The notes under the pieces were generated by a model, which worked only from the letters and a program-made list of their open reading frames with translations, did not search any database and was not told the DNA's origin. The position numbers and the translations under genes are program-made. A stretch of 64,000 bases of DNA, taken from Chelonoidis abingdonii. Taxonomy: Eukaryota; Chordata; Testudines; Testudinidae. Below, one piece after another: positions 1-12,391 of this stretch; the first letter of the stretch is position 1, and each line of letters opens with the position of its first letter. Location of the stretch: the NCBI RefSeq assembly GCF_003597395.2, contig NC_133769.1:50194258-50258257 (forward strand), in the 5' to 3' direction.

Positions 1-229
1 TCAAGATAGCAGAAGCCTGTAATAGCATTCAGTTGTGTGTTGCTAATGTTGACCTTTGGTGTTGTGTAGGGTTTCCCTGGTGCAGGTTGGTACATGACCT
101 TTCTGCAAATTCTGGGAAATCTGTCTGAAATCAATTGTATGTCTTTTAGACTATGTGCTTCTAGAAGAGACTGGCATACAGCAGCTCATGAACAATTGCC
201 TCAAAGACCTTAAAGATTGTAGCCTGTTT

Positions 230-1053
230 AGATTAATAATTTTGCAGAAGATTGGAAGCGTATCGTGATACCAGCATTCAGGTCTCTTGAAGCATCATAG
301 ATATTGCTGCATAGAAAAGATTAAACAAAAGTGGACTAATTACTCGGCCTTGCTTAATACCATTAGTAATAGGAAATGAGTCAGATAGAAGGCCATCTAC
401 TCAGACTTGTTCAAACATTCCATCATGAAATAGTCTTAGAATGCTGGTGAATTTTTTTGGACAATCAAACTTATATAATAATTGCCAAAGCCCAGGTCTA
501 CTGACAGTGCCAAATGCTTTAGCCAGGTCAGTAAAGACAGTGTAAAGGTCTGGTTGCTATTCTCTGCATTTCTCCTGCATCTGACATGCTACAAATATCA
601 TGTCTGCCATTCCCTGTGTTGGCCTAATTCTGCATTGCTTCTCCAGTAGCACTCAACTAGTGATGTTGTGTAGCAGATGATCCAAGAGTACTCTAGCCAG
701 AATCTTTCCAGCAATGGACAGTAACGAGATACTGCAATAGTTATCACAGTTGGACTTTTCACTTTTCCTCTTGTATATGGTTACAGTGATGATTTCATCT
801 TTGAAGCCCTGCAGTCTTCAGTACTCCATCTATTTAGAAATAGTCTATGCAGTCGCCTCAGCAGGATCTCACCTCCATACTTGAATATGTCTGCAGGAAT
901 GCCATCAGATCCAGGAACATTGCAGTTCTTCATGACACTGATTGCCAGGCTGACTTTGTCAAGGGATGGGGCTGCATCCATGTTGTCATTACATGCTGGC
1001 TGATCGGCTACTCTTATTAAAGCCTCATCTGTGATGTTGGATGGTGTGTTCAA
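230..1053 (-). pseudogene. LINE reverse transcriptase remnant
   Basis: The piece at 781-1053 holds VPGSDGIPADIFKYGGE, the entry motif of LINE reverse transcriptases (normally A.G.DGIPAE). Further along the minus strand, about 415-530 encodes a DLAKAF block (the first catalytic Asp region) with FHDGM, and about 300-400 encodes ITNGIKQGRVISPLLFNLF, the motif that precedes the catalytic YADD. The YADD itself is lost (a remnant reads ELLYAS). Several stops interrupt it. Confidence 0.75.
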
Positions 1054-1698
1054 AAGACCACTGAAATACTCTCACCTCTGAAAGATTTCTCCTTCATCAG
1101 TGATCAGTGTTAGGCTGTCTGCACTCTTCAAAGGCACTGTAGTAGTATGTGTGGGACCATATACATCTTTTAAAGCAGCACACAAGTATTTGGTCTTATG
1201 GCGGTTGGCATAGCCCTGGATTTCATCTGCCTGACATTCTTCCATTGATCATGTATGTCTCTAAGCTTAGATTGGATGTCACAACACAGATTCCTGTATG
1301 TTATAACTGTGCCTAGAGGCATGTGGGATACAAGAATTTGACAACACGTCTCATGTTTTTAGTGAGTAGCTGTTGAATTTCTGGACCATTCTTGTCAAAC
1401 CAATCTTGATTACATCATTTTGCTATACCGAAGGTGGCGAGAGCAGCTTGATATACCATGTTGCGAAAAGTTACCCACCCACTGTTTACATTAACATTAG
1501 TAGATAAGCCAGCAGGGTCAGATGAAGCTGCTGTAACGTTATTACATAACTGTGCTTATATAGCTTCTTCTCATAATTGCTTTACGTTGAATCGTCTGAT
1601 TGGTTTAGATGATGACTTGTGACACACTGATTGATTTACTAATAACAGTTTGGAGCCGATCAGGAAGTGGTCTGTCTAGCAGTCTGCCCTGTGCATGG

Positions 1699-2367
1699 TT
1701 ACATACTGTCGATCTCGCTACTGTTGTTGATAAGATGCCATCGTTTGGATCTTGGGTGCATCCATGACATCTTCTTTTTGTCTGGTAGGTGGAAAAAGGT
1801 ATTCAGGATTGCTAATTGCTGCTTGACACACTCACTAAATAGCCTTGTTCCATTGCTATTCTCTTTCCCAGTCCAATGCTGCCCAATGGCAGGCCACCAG
1901 ATTACCACATAACTTCCAACCCTTGCATTAAAGTCCCCCATGATAACCAGTTATCTGACACTGACATAGACATGATGAGTTTGTCTAAGTCACCACAGAA
2001 CATTTTTATTTCTCATTGTCAGCATTTGTTATGGTAGGAGCATAAGCGCTGATGATGGCAACATACTGCTTATATTTCAGTGGCAACCATAGAATCATAA
2101 GAGGCTCACTTATGGCTTTAGACAGACTTTCAATCTTGGAAGCAATGGAGTTGCTTATGTCAAAGTCAACACCCAGCTGTCATGGCTCTGGGGATGGGTG
2201 ACCTTGCCAGTAGAATGCATACCCTGCACCAATCTCTGCCCTTCATCAGTGAGTCTGGTTTCACTGTGTGAGGCAATGTCAACCCTATACCTGGCCAGTT
2301 CTCTTGCAACAAGTGCTGTGCTTCTCTGGTTGGCTGGTGGTAGGGTTGACACATAAACTGCTAACAT
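1699..2367 (-). pseudogene. LINE endonuclease (EEP/APE domain) remnant
   Basis: Several frame-shifted pieces of the target-nicking endonuclease of the LINE. The piece at 2155-2367 carries the N-terminal strand and the motif SETRLTDEG (normally SET/SEN with the catalytic Glu). About 2028-2133 encodes QYVAIISAYAPT, a typical core strand of the fold. The piece at 1699-1941 begins with GDFNARVG, the conserved GDFNA catalytic motif, followed by LAILNTFF. Three frames are needed to read it, so it cannot make a protein. Confidence 0.75.
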
Positions 2368-2649
2368 TCCATGAAGTTATTGGAATTGATGTCATGAGCT
2401 ACGTACATGCAGATCTGCAATTATGAACACCAGCATCATCACACCCATCACTTCACTACTAGCCCATCACTGTAAAATTTCCCTCCATCATCTGAACACA
2501 CGCCTGTGATGGTTTGCATCACACCATCCAGACTCTCTCACCTGTTCACCTGTGCTCCAGTGGCATGCGTTTACAAAACGACTGGCAGGTATTAGGGTAC
2601 ATTCTATGGCCATCAATGTTGAATTGCTCCATTCACCCTGTATACTAGT

Positions 2650-3135
2650 AGACAGTTGCACATAGGTGCAGACTCTGTGGGTGCTCCGGGGCTGGAGCAC
2701 CCAAGGAAAAAAATAGTGGGTGGTCAGCACCCACTGGCAGCCCTGCAGATTAGCTCCTCCCTCTCTCCTCCAGTCCTCCCACCTGCCAGCGGGCATACCA
2801 ATCAGCTCCTTCCCCTCCCTCCCAGGACCTCCTGCCCACTGCAATCAGCTGTTCAGTGGCGTTCAGGAGGTGTGGGGGTGAGGGAGTGGGGCAAGGGCAG
2901 CGTGCGCCTGGGGTAGGGGGCGGAATGGGGTGGGAAGAGGCGGGGTGGGGTCAGAGCAGGGGCAGGAAGAGGCAGGATGGGGCAGGGCAAGGGTAGGAAG
3001 AGGCAGGGCGGAGAAGGGCCAAGAAGAAGTGGGGTGGGATGGGAGTTTGGGGGAAGAGGTGGAGTGGGGGCAGGGCCTGAGGCAGAGCAGGGGTCGAGCA
3101 CCCCCCTGGAATTGGGGAAGTCAGCGCCTCTGGAC
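2650..3135 (+). repeat. G-rich interspersed repeat with internal minisatellite
   Basis: It begins with the phrase GGGTGCTCCGGGGCTGGAGC and ends near GTCAGCGCCTCTG. A shorter relative starts at 46960 with GGCGCCGACTC and GGGTGCT, so this is a dispersed family and not unique sequence. From about 2865 to 3080 it is built of degenerate units around GGCAGGAAGAGGCAGG and GGGGTGGGA, nearly all purine on the plus strand. Open frames on both strands here are by-products of biased composition. Confidence 0.6.
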
Positions 3136-3139
3136 AGCT

Positions 3140-4897
3140 ACTATGCCTGCATTTACTTGCAATGCTGTTGTAGAGTGTAACACTCATGCCCACCACAGAA
3201 ACGGTTGAAATCTTTGCTACCGACCTGGTAGCTAGGGGTATGGGTTAGTGAGTGTCAGTGTGTTTTTCCACACACCAGTGAGCCTGTTCACTGCACCTCT
3301 GGGGCCCATGCTGCTCTGTGACCCCTTGCAGAATTTTCCTGGGCATGCAAGGACTCAGTTACTGGTTGGTACCACTCAGGAGGTATTATAGGGGTCTTGC
3401 CTGTGGAAAGGCTATGTGCCAGCAGGGAGAATTTATGCACTCAGCCTCCTTTTCACCTAAACGAGAGTAGCTGGTGGCCAGCAATGATAGTAGTAGAATC
3501 ACTACATTGATCACGTGCACTAGATGCTTCAAGCAGACCCGTGCTACTCACCGTGCTGTGGCACTGAGCAACCAAAGTGGGACTCTAATGTTAAATTGAA
3601 ATGCATCTCTACAGTGTCTGGAGTTCCCACTGTGGTATCTAAGCAGGGTCTCAGCATATCAGTATGTCCGTTTTCATAGAAGAGGAAGAAGAGAGAGAAA
3701 GGAAAGGAAATCTAGAGGAAGAAAGAAAGGTTGTGAGAATCTTTCACTCCCTCAAGCTTTTACATTTAAAAGCAAACTTCCTACCTAGCAAGTTTTGAAC
3801 TCTAAGTTCTGTATTTCACTTGTAATGACTGACAACATCAGAACGGCCTGATCCTGCAAGGTGTTCAACATGCTTAACTCCCATTGAGCTGAAGGTAGTC
3901 AGGACTTCGAAGTATCAGGACGTAATGCAGTATCTAAAGCAGAGTAGGGAGCTGAATTCCTTAAAGTGCTTTAGGTGTTAGTGATGTTATCATCTGTTGC
4001 AAAGGAAATATTGAACCCTGACTTCAGGTCATGGCAGGTAAATAAAAGGAGAAATGATTTTCAGCTGTTTTGTCCTACAATATATTTATTGAAGTCTGCC
4101 CATATTCTGTTAATGATCCAGCAACTGAACTTTGTAATTTAATAAATTACTGAACTCCAGTTCACCTTTAGGAAATTCTTCTTATTACAAAGGAATACAC
4201 ATTGTTTTCAGAGAGCTCCAGAAACAGTTCTTGTTTGATGACAATCACACTAATATCTGCCTGTTTAAATATTTAAATTCCATTCATAGCGCCAGACTTT
4301 GGGGACTTCTGGATTCACAATCCAAAAAGGCCAGTCTGCAAATACCAACTTTATGTATCATCACACATTCCATGACATAATATAAGCACTTCTATGCCTT
4401 TAACAATGCACAGTGTGTGGTTATGCCAAACTAATAATTACTTTTAGATACATTATTTACCAAGACTCTTTTGAAGCCTGAAAGTAGCAAGTATTAAATT
4501 TATGACCAAATGAGAAACATATAGATTCTGTTTGACTATAGTAGGCCAAGTTTTGCTCTGTAACACCGCTATAAAGCTGCATTAGCTCTATCGGTTTCAA
4601 TGGATTTAAGCCCTTCTCTACCATGCCCGAGCAAGAGCGGCATCCACAGGAAGCCAGCTGTGGCTCCCTGATCCTCAGTTGCTCAGCCATGGTGGAAGTT
4701 AGAGCAGTAAGGGGCATATTCTAACTTCCATAATGGACACAGTACCATTTTAGTTTTGTGGAATTTCATGAGAACCTTCACAACTCTTTTTCTCACATGA
4801 TTTTGTGACACTGATCACACTGCAAATTTTGCTTTCTGTGACATTTTGCTTTGAGAAAATGGCTTTTTGCATTGTAAGGGACAATTTGTGCATTTTG
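3140..4897. other. No gene seen
   Basis: Apart from a purine-rich tract at about 3677-3735 (AGGAAGAAGAGAGAGAAAGG-like), this holds no coding pattern, RNA gene or repeat family I can name. The open frame at 4457-4717 on the minus strand shows no recognisable domain. Confidence 0.5.
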
Positions 4898-4902
4898 GGG
4901 TG

Positions 4903-5565
4903 TGTGATCAGATGTGCTCCACACACTAGCCCTGGAAGAGCTGAATTGGGCCCAATCAGCTATTTAGGCAGGAGGCAGCTAATTAGAGAGGGGCTCACCT
5001 GTTCAGGAACAGGTAGGACCTATAAAGACAGGTAGTGGGCTACAGACTGGGCTGCTAGGAAAGGCTACTGGAAGGCAGGCAGCAGTCACTCCCTGGGAAG
5101 GGGAAGGGGAGGAGGAAGGAGAAGGGGAAGGAGGGTTCTTGGAGCTGGTACCGCTAGAGAGAGAAGGGGAACTAGAGTGATAGGAAGCAGTCCAGGGAAG
5201 AAGCAGTAAGGGCAGAGAGAAGAAAGCCCAAAACTGCTAAGCTGAGGGTCTCTGGAACCTGGAGAAGAGGATGGGCGTGGGTTCCCCTACCAGCCACTGA
5301 GGGCATAGCATAGAACCGAGACAGTGAATGGGAGATTGCCTAGGACTGGTTATAGACTCTACGCCTGAAGGGGGAACTCTGAGTGATCTAGCTAGAGGGC
5401 TGAATCAGGAAGAGGAGGCTGTGGGTCCTGGAGCAAAAGGAGCTACAGACCAGAGAGAGTTGGAGTGATGGTGTGACGGTGGATGGGGGCATTGGCCTTG
5501 AGAGCTAACCCTGAGAGTGACAGGAGGAGGTGCTAGCCCAGCGATGAGTGGAGCACCCTGTAACA
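4903..5565 (+). mobile_element. Solo LTR with 5-bp target duplication
   Basis: The 663-bp block starts TGTGATCAGATG and ends CCTGTAACA, so it has TG...CA ends. It is flanked by the direct repeat GGGTG at 4898-4902 and 5566-5570. No internal retroelement region lies beside it, so it is a solo LTR left by recombination between two LTRs. It contains a TATA-like CTATAAAGA at about 5021 and a GA-rich tract after it (5095-5140). Its architecture resembles the LTRs at 37238 and 39276 (AATCA-containing upstream part, CACCTG, TATA-like box, then purine-rich). Orientation is taken from the TATA-like box. Confidence 0.7.
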
Positions 5566-5758
5566 GGGTGTAAAGGCTGCTGCTTTCATTTTCTACACAG
5601 AGCCCATTTTCACTTGAAAAAATTTACATTCTTTATACTTGTCTTGGAAATGAGCCCTTTTTACATGAACAGTTTCATTCAACTCTTCACTATTTGTCTT
5701 TCTTGTTGTATTCCTGGCCAATAAAAGAAAAACGGTACTGTTTCTTTTCCCTGGCTGA

Positions 5759-6640
5759 ATCACAGAATCATAGAATATCAGGGTTGGAAGGGACCTCGGG
5801 AGATCATCTAGTCCAACCCCCTGCTCAAAGCAGAACCAATTCCCAACTAAATCATCCCAGCCAGGGCTTTGTCAAGCCTGACCTTAAAAACCTCTAAGGA
5901 AGGGAGATTCCACCACCTCCCTAGGTAACCCATCCCAGTGCTTCACCACTCTCCGAGTGAAAAAGTTTTTCCTAATATCCAACCTAAATCTCCCTCACTG
6001 CAACTTGAGACTATTGCTCCTTGTTCTATCATCTGCCCCCATTGAGAACAGCTGAGCTCCATCCTATTTGGAAGCCCCCTTCAGGTAGTTGAAGGCTGCT
6101 ATCAAATCCCCCCCAACTCTTCTTTTCTGCAGATTAAATAGGCCCAGTTCCCTCAGCCTCTCCTCATAAGTCATGTGCCCCAGCCCCCTAATTACTTCCG
6201 TTGCCCTCTGCTGGACTCTCTCCAATTTGTCCACATCCTTTCTGTAGTTGGGGGCCCAAAACTGGACACAATACTCCAGACGTGTCCTCACCAGAGCCGA
6301 ATAGAATAATCGCTTCCTCGATCTGCTGGCAATGCTCCTACTAGTGCAGCCCAATATGCCATTAGCCTTCCTGGCAACAAGGGCACACTGCTGACTCATA
6401 TCCAGCCTCTCATCCACTGTAACGCCAGGTCCTTTTCTACAGAACTGCTGCTTAGCCAGTCAGTCCCCAGCCTGTAGCCGTGCATGGAATTATTCCATCC
6501 TAAGCGCAAGACTCTGCACTTGTCCTTGTTGAACCTCATCAGATTTCTTTTGGCTCAATCCTCCAATTTGTCAAGGTTACTCTGGACCCTATCCCTACCT
6601 TCCTGTGTATCTACCTCTCTCCCCAGCTTAGTTTTACCAT
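5759..6640 (-). mobile_element. CR1 LINE, 5'-truncated
   Basis: On the minus strand the copy ends at about 5759 with the CR1 3' signature (plus-strand reading CATAGAATATCAGGGTTGG). It spans the end of ORF2 and the short 3' UTR. CR1 elements copy by target-primed reverse transcription and are usually cut at the 5' end, as here. It continues upstream to about 6640, where the match fades. Confidence 0.9.
6064..6417 (-). pseudogene. CR1 ORF2 C-terminal remnant
   Basis: A 117-codon open stretch encodes the end of the CR1 reverse transcriptase protein: [18 protein letters not shown], then [39 protein letters not shown] and [12 protein letters not shown]. The same series occurs in the copies at 34498-34755 and 59004-59582. 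The catalytic domain is not in this stretch, so it has no activity. Confidence 0.85.
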
Positions 6641-6644
6641 ACCA

Positions 6645-6745
6645 CCTAGAGCCCCAAGTCATGAACTCCACTGTGCTAGGCTCTGTGCAAACACACAACA
6701 AAAAGATGATCCTTTCCCCCAGGGCCTTTCAGTCTAAGCTGAGAT
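6645..6745. repeat. Old SINE-like fragment
   Basis: The run GTGCTAGGCTCTGTGCAAAC followed by ACACAACAAAAAGATGATCC resembles an ancient amniote SINE/LINE tail phrase (GTGCTAGGCGCTGTACAAAC) seen widely in reptiles. The family name is uncertain. Confidence 0.4.
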
Positions 6746-6749
6746 GATA

Positions 6750-8084
6750 CATGAATAGAGACAGATAGATGGGGGACTAGAAGGAAACAATGAGACAATA
6801 TTTGTCAGCAGTATAGACAGTGCTCTTCCCCCCAACAGCTTAGCCATTGTCCAGTTATTCACAGGCATCATGGAAAAGGAGAATTTTATAGGGGGGTTTG
6901 AAGGCGGATAATGAGGTAGCTTGTGTGGAACTCCTCCCAACTATCAGGGGCAGCCTGGAAGAAAGCACAAAGGTCCTTGTTTGAAAATCTAATAGGTGGG
7001 CAATGGAAGCTTCCATCATGAGCTGACTGGAGGAGGGAGTCAACATCTCAATAGTGAATGAGGAAGGGAATCTCTCAGATCACACAGCCAGGGTGAGATT
7101 CTCCAAAGCCCTCAGCATTGGCCTAATTCTGCTCCAAAATTCACTCATCCATTCTTAAGCACAACTTCCCCTCCAAAAATAAACAAACTACCAGGATTAG
7201 AGGGTATAGGTCAGTAGCAGAACATCCTGCTTGCCATTCATGCCTTCATCATAATTATATTTGCCACGTGTTAAGCAAAGAATCACACTGAATCTACCAG
7301 AGAGTCAGATATTTCTTATCCTTAAAGGAAGGTATGAAAAAAATTAAATCAAGTGGAATCTGATTGTTCAGGAAATTGTATTGTGTGCCTGCTTAACATC
7401 ACCAGACGGCCAAATTCATCCCTGGTCTATCCTCATTGGAGTCAACAAATGGATGATTTGGGAGCAGGGTGTTTTAGGATTAGTTGGAATGAGTTTCTAA
7501 AAGGTTTAGAGTAATGTTTAATGACTCATACGTATGGTTAGAAGATGCAGATTAATCCTCAGATTAGATTAATTTTAAAACAGAATATTGGAAATAACAG
7601 CTGTTATCACTATTGGATTGGTGTTTGTTGGGGGAAAGGCACAGAAGAGGCATAGTAGTCACATGTGACAAATCATTCCACTACTGTGTGGGCAGAGGGG
7701 ATCCTGGCCATTGAACTAGTGCAGTTCTATTTAACATGGAGATCAAGATTCAGAGAACTCAGCCCTGGGGAGTCTCTCCGCATCTGACTACGCAGCAAGG
7801 ATTTGGGGATGTGACAGAGGAGGGACAAGAATGGAGCCAGTAGATCAGCTGCTCCATAGAGTCCCTGGTGATGGATGCAATATAAAAACCTAGACAGACA
7901 GATGTACTGACCATTTCTTCAGTGAAAGGGGAGCAAGTGTTGCAAAGGCTACTTCAGCACTGAGGCTGGAATGTAGGTGTGGAACTGTAGGAATCTGCTC
8001 TGCTCAGGGAGATGGATTCCTTTTCCCAGCTGCCAGCACAGTCCAAGATTTGGAACACCAAGTACAAAAGCCTAATTCATCTGA
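6750..8084. other. No gene seen
   Basis: AT-rich non-coding sequence without a recognisable repeat, RNA gene or coding domain. Confidence 0.5.
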
Positions 8085-8092
8085 GTCTTATG

Positions 8093-8332
8093 CAGGGGCG
8101 GCTCTAGACATTTCGCCCCCCCAAGCAGGGTGGCATGCCGCGGGAGGTGCTCTGCCGGTCGCCGGTCCCGCGGCTCTGGTGGACCTCCTGCAGGCGTGCC
8201 TGCAGAGGGTCCGCTGGTCCCACGGCTCCACCGAAGCGGGAGGTCTACCGGAGCCGCGGGACCAGCAGAGTGCCCCCCGCAGCATGCCGCCCCAAGCACA
8301 CGCTTGGCATGCTGAGGTCTGGAGCCGCCCCG
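8093..8332. mobile_element. hAT-type MITE, copy 1
   Basis: This 240-bp element has terminal inverted repeats CAGGGGCGGCTC at the left and GAGCCGCCCCG at the right. It is flanked by the 8-bp direct repeat GTCTTATG at 8085-8092 and 8333-8340. CAG-type ends with an 8-bp target duplication are the signature of hAT transposons. The GC-rich interior is largely self-complementary (GGTGGCATGCCGCGGG against its later complement), so it can fold into a hairpin. It encodes no transposase. Open frames here on both strands are artefacts of GC content. Confidence 0.85.
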
Positions 8333-8340
8333 GTCTTATG

Positions 8341-8868
8341 ACCCATTTGTTGGATTTCCATTACACTGATGGCGTTGATGGTCATAGACACAATTGGGAT
8401 TTAATTAATGAACAGAAAGGCTTGAGGCACAAGTTAATCAAGCACATACATGTAACTTCAACTTAGAGGGAAAACCTACTGTACAGTAGGTGGCAGCTTA
8501 TCAAGATAGTTAAAACATTTCTTGTCAGCGAGGTCTACTAGATTCCAAATAAAAGGGCAGCACCTCAGTCACTGGAGACATAAATCCTGCTCAGTCCTTC
8601 ATAGGCCCAGGCCTTAATAAATAATATTTTAAAATGAAATTAAATGAAAATACTCCATTGATACTGCCTGCTTCAGCAACACTTCTGAATAATCCACCTA
8701 CTGAAACAGATGGACAATTTTAATGTAATGACAAAAAACAGCATTAAAAACACCATCTCCATTCATGCTAAGAGAGATCTAAACCTCTCACCTATGACAA
8801 AGACACTTTTCATGTCTTAAATTCTTTCTGCTTAGATTGTAAACTTTTCGGGACAGAGTCCATCTTTT
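8341..8868. other. No gene seen
   Basis: AT-rich spacer between the MITE and the next old repeat; no coding or RNA signal. Confidence 0.5.
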
Positions 8869-8869
8869 T

Positions 8870-8990
8870 TTTAATGTTTGTACAGCACCTAGCACAATGG
8901 GGATCCTGGTCAGTGATTGGGGCTCCTAGTGCTACCACAATACAAATAATAATCATCATCATCATTAATAATCATTAATAAACTGTATCT
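8870..8990 (+). repeat. Ancient LINE/SINE 3' end with AT-rich tail
   Basis: GTACAGCACCTAGCACAATG, GGATCCTGGTC and GGGGCTCCTAGTGCTAC are followed by a tail of AATAATAATCATCATC. The same phrase set is at 18145-18225. It is a common old amniote repeat; I cannot decide between an L3/CR1-like tail and a MIR-like SINE. Confidence 0.55.
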
Positions 8991-8999
8991 AAATGCTTG

Positions 9000-11900
9000 T
9001 GTAAATAAAGGGACTGTCACTAACTTTAGGAGCTGGAGAAAATTCTTTGCTAGGCTGGTTGCTACCTGCGTGGTTCCTCCATCTTCCTCTGTCTTTCCTG
9101 GGACAAATATATCAGTTATCTCCAGCACAAATAAAATTCAAAACACTTCAAAGGGTCCAGCTCTTAATCTATCTGTCTGTCTTTCTCAACTACCAGATTA
9201 GCCTTCAAGACTATAGTGCTTTAGTGTAACTTGTATCTTTATGACTATCTGTACCAATAGTTCTGTCATGGGCTCCTGCCTTCATCTGAGCTTGCATAAA
9301 ACTAGATGGTGTTTCTTTGTTTTATTCTGCCTTTTCGAATCAGAAGCGTAGAGTGGAGAGGCAGAAGCTTCTTTTTAGGCAATGGAATGGTAGGGGCGGC
9401 TTTATTATGTTACTTGTAAAATGTATCCCTGGATATTTAAGTAAAACTTATCACAAGTCTGTGTAGTAGCCTTTAATCTCTTGCCTGCTCTGTCTTAATT
9501 TCCCATGTTCTCACACTCTTTCATTTAAAAATTACTCTACAGTTACATTTTTTGTGAACACTTTTGCAAACATTTTGCCCCTATTTTTCAGCCAGCTCTA
9601 TTGTTCTATTTTACATTTTTCCCAGCAAACTTTCATCCTTTTTAGAGCATTATTCACTATCTCAGATTAGCCTCCAAAACCTACAGACAGCAGAAAAAGT
9701 GGTTTAGGTGAAGGAACAGCACATGCTGCAACAGATCATCAATCAAAGAAATGTAATAACACAGGCATAATATTCAGTGACTCACAGCTATTCATAAAGG
9801 TACTGGGCATAACTCAGTACAGTGCCTTTGAAATTCACTTTACACGTTTATTGGCCCGGTCCCACAACTCTGACTCACAGGGTAACCCTTACATACGTGA
9901 ATAGTTCTATTGAGCTCAATGGGATTCCTAAAGTGAATAGGGTTGCAGGATTTCCCCCTGGGTTTATAAATCTGCTCTCCTGGGAAAAAAAAGTTTAAAA
10001 TATTGCAAACAAAATCCATTTTTTTCTCATCTTCTTAGCATATGTGCAACATGCCTCAAATGGCATGTGATCAGGATTCAACACTGAATTTGGTCCGCTG
10101 GTTGGATCATTAGCTTCCGTGGCCTGGGCTCGGTACTGGCGGGGAGTGTGACGTGAACACTGATCCATGCCCTGCAGTTTTTGCTGCTGATTATCTATGC
10201 ATATGCAGAAATGATGCTGACTGTATGTACATTTACTTTGCATATATTCCACATTTTATGCTTTCCTTTAAAAATGTATTGCTGGTTGCTATTATGAGAT
10301 AATTCAGAGTCTTCTGTTATTTCAGGATATTACAAGGAATTCTTATCAACATCTATTACCTCCATTATTATATTATTGACATTTTAAAATATCTTTATTC
10401 AATATACCATACTAACACTGTGTACATGAGAAGATCGTCTTTTGCAGTGTGTGCTACATCCAGAGTTGTCAAGTCTCGCAGTTCTATTGTCTCATGATAT
10501 TTGGTGTTCTTCTTAAAGCTCCAACTCCTGAAATCTTGTGATTAAATGAGAATCTTAGCATTCACTTTTTTTTTTAAAGGTGATTTCTAGTACTCACGGT
10601 TGCGGTGGAAAGCTGGAAAACATGACCTGAGTAAAAAGAATGCCTAATTTATTTATTTTTGAAAAATCTTGTTGTTTGTAAGCCAATCTCATGATTTTCT
10701 GGGGTCTTAGACACAAAATTTGGACACTTGGTATTGGCAATACTGTGACTTCTAAATTCAGGGGCCCAGTCATGCCGCTTGTATTCAGGCAAAACTCCCT
10801 ACTATCTGGTATAATAGGTCTGTAGCCAGTAGAATTTGTCTGACAGGCATCTGTCATGTGAGAAAGATAAATAATCAAAGGAGGAATTGCTCACTTTAAA
10901 CACCTTATTAGAATAAGAAAAAAACCATATTGTGCGTAAATTGCACTCTCTGTTTCACTGCAGAGCTTCTGCCTAGAACTTTTCCCAGCCCCCTCCCTGC
11001 CTCATTTCCTATTTCAGATGTAAAGAAACAGTACATATTTCCTTCCAATTTGCCTGCAATTTTGGAATAGGATTTTGTAGTCCCAGGGTATAATCAGGAC
11101 CGTTTTTAAAACTGAATCTGGCCCTGCTTTAAAATGTTCTTAATCTGAAACAGCATCATGGAAAAACAAAAGGTCTTTCCAGGTATCAAACTTGCTAAAT
11201 ATTGTTACTAAATTTAATTCTCCTGTTTTTCGTTTGTAACACCACTGGCACGCTGCTGCTTTTTAAATCACTCTGTGTCCTCTAGGATAAGATAGCAACC
11301 TGCTTTTCTTTGGCTTCTTGGCTCCAAGGAGACTGGATTTGGTTTACTGTTCTAACTATAAGAATTCTCTGCAACAAGTCTCTGTATCACGTAAACATAA
11401 ATTCCTGTTTATTCAGGTTCAGAGTTCTGTTAGTAGTACAGTATTAAACTAAGAACTTCACCTTTGAACAAAATGCACCTATCAGTTAAAATCAGTGCAT
11501 GAATGTAGCAACCATATAGTTATTTGTGATTAGGTCACTTGACCCTCTTTAATTCTCACTCCAACAAACATGAGCATGATGTGTGATTGTTTAATGATTT
11601 ATGTCAAAGTATGTTTTGATCCAGGTTTTCTTTTCCCTCTACCCACTGAGGTCCAAATCCTGCACCACTGAAGTCAAGGGGGTTTTGCCATTCAGGTCAG
11701 TGAGAACAGGAGGAGGACAGAAAAGCCCAATCCGATTTTCCTTACGAGCCAGATGCAGACGGGACCTTACTGGGTGTGCATGATTGGGAGAGAAACTAAG
11801 AAGGCTAGCCTGGCACCTTGTGCAGTCTGCATAACGACTGAGTTGAATTACATTCCCCATGCTCAGATGAGCACAAGGACTGCTCCCTAACTATTTCACT

Positions 11901-12140
11901 GGATGCGCATCATGACCCCTCAGAATAGGCAAGGGTAGACCGTAGGTGGCCACATGAACTCTGATCTCACCTCATCTGCGGCCAGCAGAGAAGAAAGTGC
12001 CAGTGTTGAACTTGGGAGTTAGCTGGAAGAGACTGTTTCTATGAAAGATAGATTTTCTGTCAAGTTATACTACTCCTGAGCCTAAAGTTAAAGCCAAGAC
12101 CAGGATGTCCTCACGGATGGAGTTTGGTACAGGCAGGTCA
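9000..12140. other. Long stretch without a gene
   Basis: About 3 kb of AT-rich sequence. I see no domain, splice-flanked coding pattern, RNA gene or named repeat. Short open frames (10594-10878 and 9995-10252 minus, 11601-11783 plus) have no recognisable features. Confidence 0.5.
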
Positions 12141-12151
12141 ATGCACAGGAC

Positions 12152-12391
12152 CAGAGCCGGCTCCAGGCACCAGCTCAGCAAGCAGGTGCTTGGGGTGGCC
12201 AAGGGGAAAGGATGGCACGTAGGGCTCTTCGGTGGCAATTCGGCGACAGGTCCCTTGGTCCGTCTCAGAGGGAAGGACCTGCATCTGAATTGCCGCCGAA
12301 GAAGAAAGTGGTGCGGTGGAGCTGCCAGCGATCGCGGCTTCTTTTTTTTTTTCCACCACTTGGGGCGGCAAAAATCCTGGAGCCGGCCCTG
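12152..12391. mobile_element. hAT-type MITE, copy 2
   Basis: A 240-bp element with ends CAGAGCCGGCTCCAGG and, at the right, CCTGGAGCCGGCCCTG. It is flanked by the perfect 8-bp direct repeat CACAGGAC at 12144-12151 and 12392-12399. It has the same ends and size as copy 1, and no coding capacity. It includes a T10-12 run near 12341. Confidence 0.9.

Larger units (their letters stand above)
1..2390 (-). mobile_element. RTE-like LINE, decayed, cut by the left window edge
   Basis: A non-LTR retrotransposon on the minus strand. Reading from 2367 downward, pieces of an apurinic-type endonuclease come first, then reverse transcriptase down to about position 230, so the domain order is normal for a LINE. 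The frame is broken by stops and shifts throughout, so this is an old, dead copy. The wording of the endonuclease start (TALVARELARYRVDIA) and of the RT core (AKAFGTVSRPGLWQLL) resembles RTE-clade elements; the clade assignment is from memory and tentative. The 3' end lies outside the window. Confidence 0.8.

Noticed and set aside
2656..3208. Several frames on both strands
   Set aside because: All lie in the G-rich repeat; the products are Gly/Arg or Pro/Leu strings dictated by composition.
8050..8466. 138-codon plus-strand frame and four overlapping frames
   Set aside because: Most of each lies inside the hAT MITE; being open on both strands is expected from its GC-rich hairpin structure.
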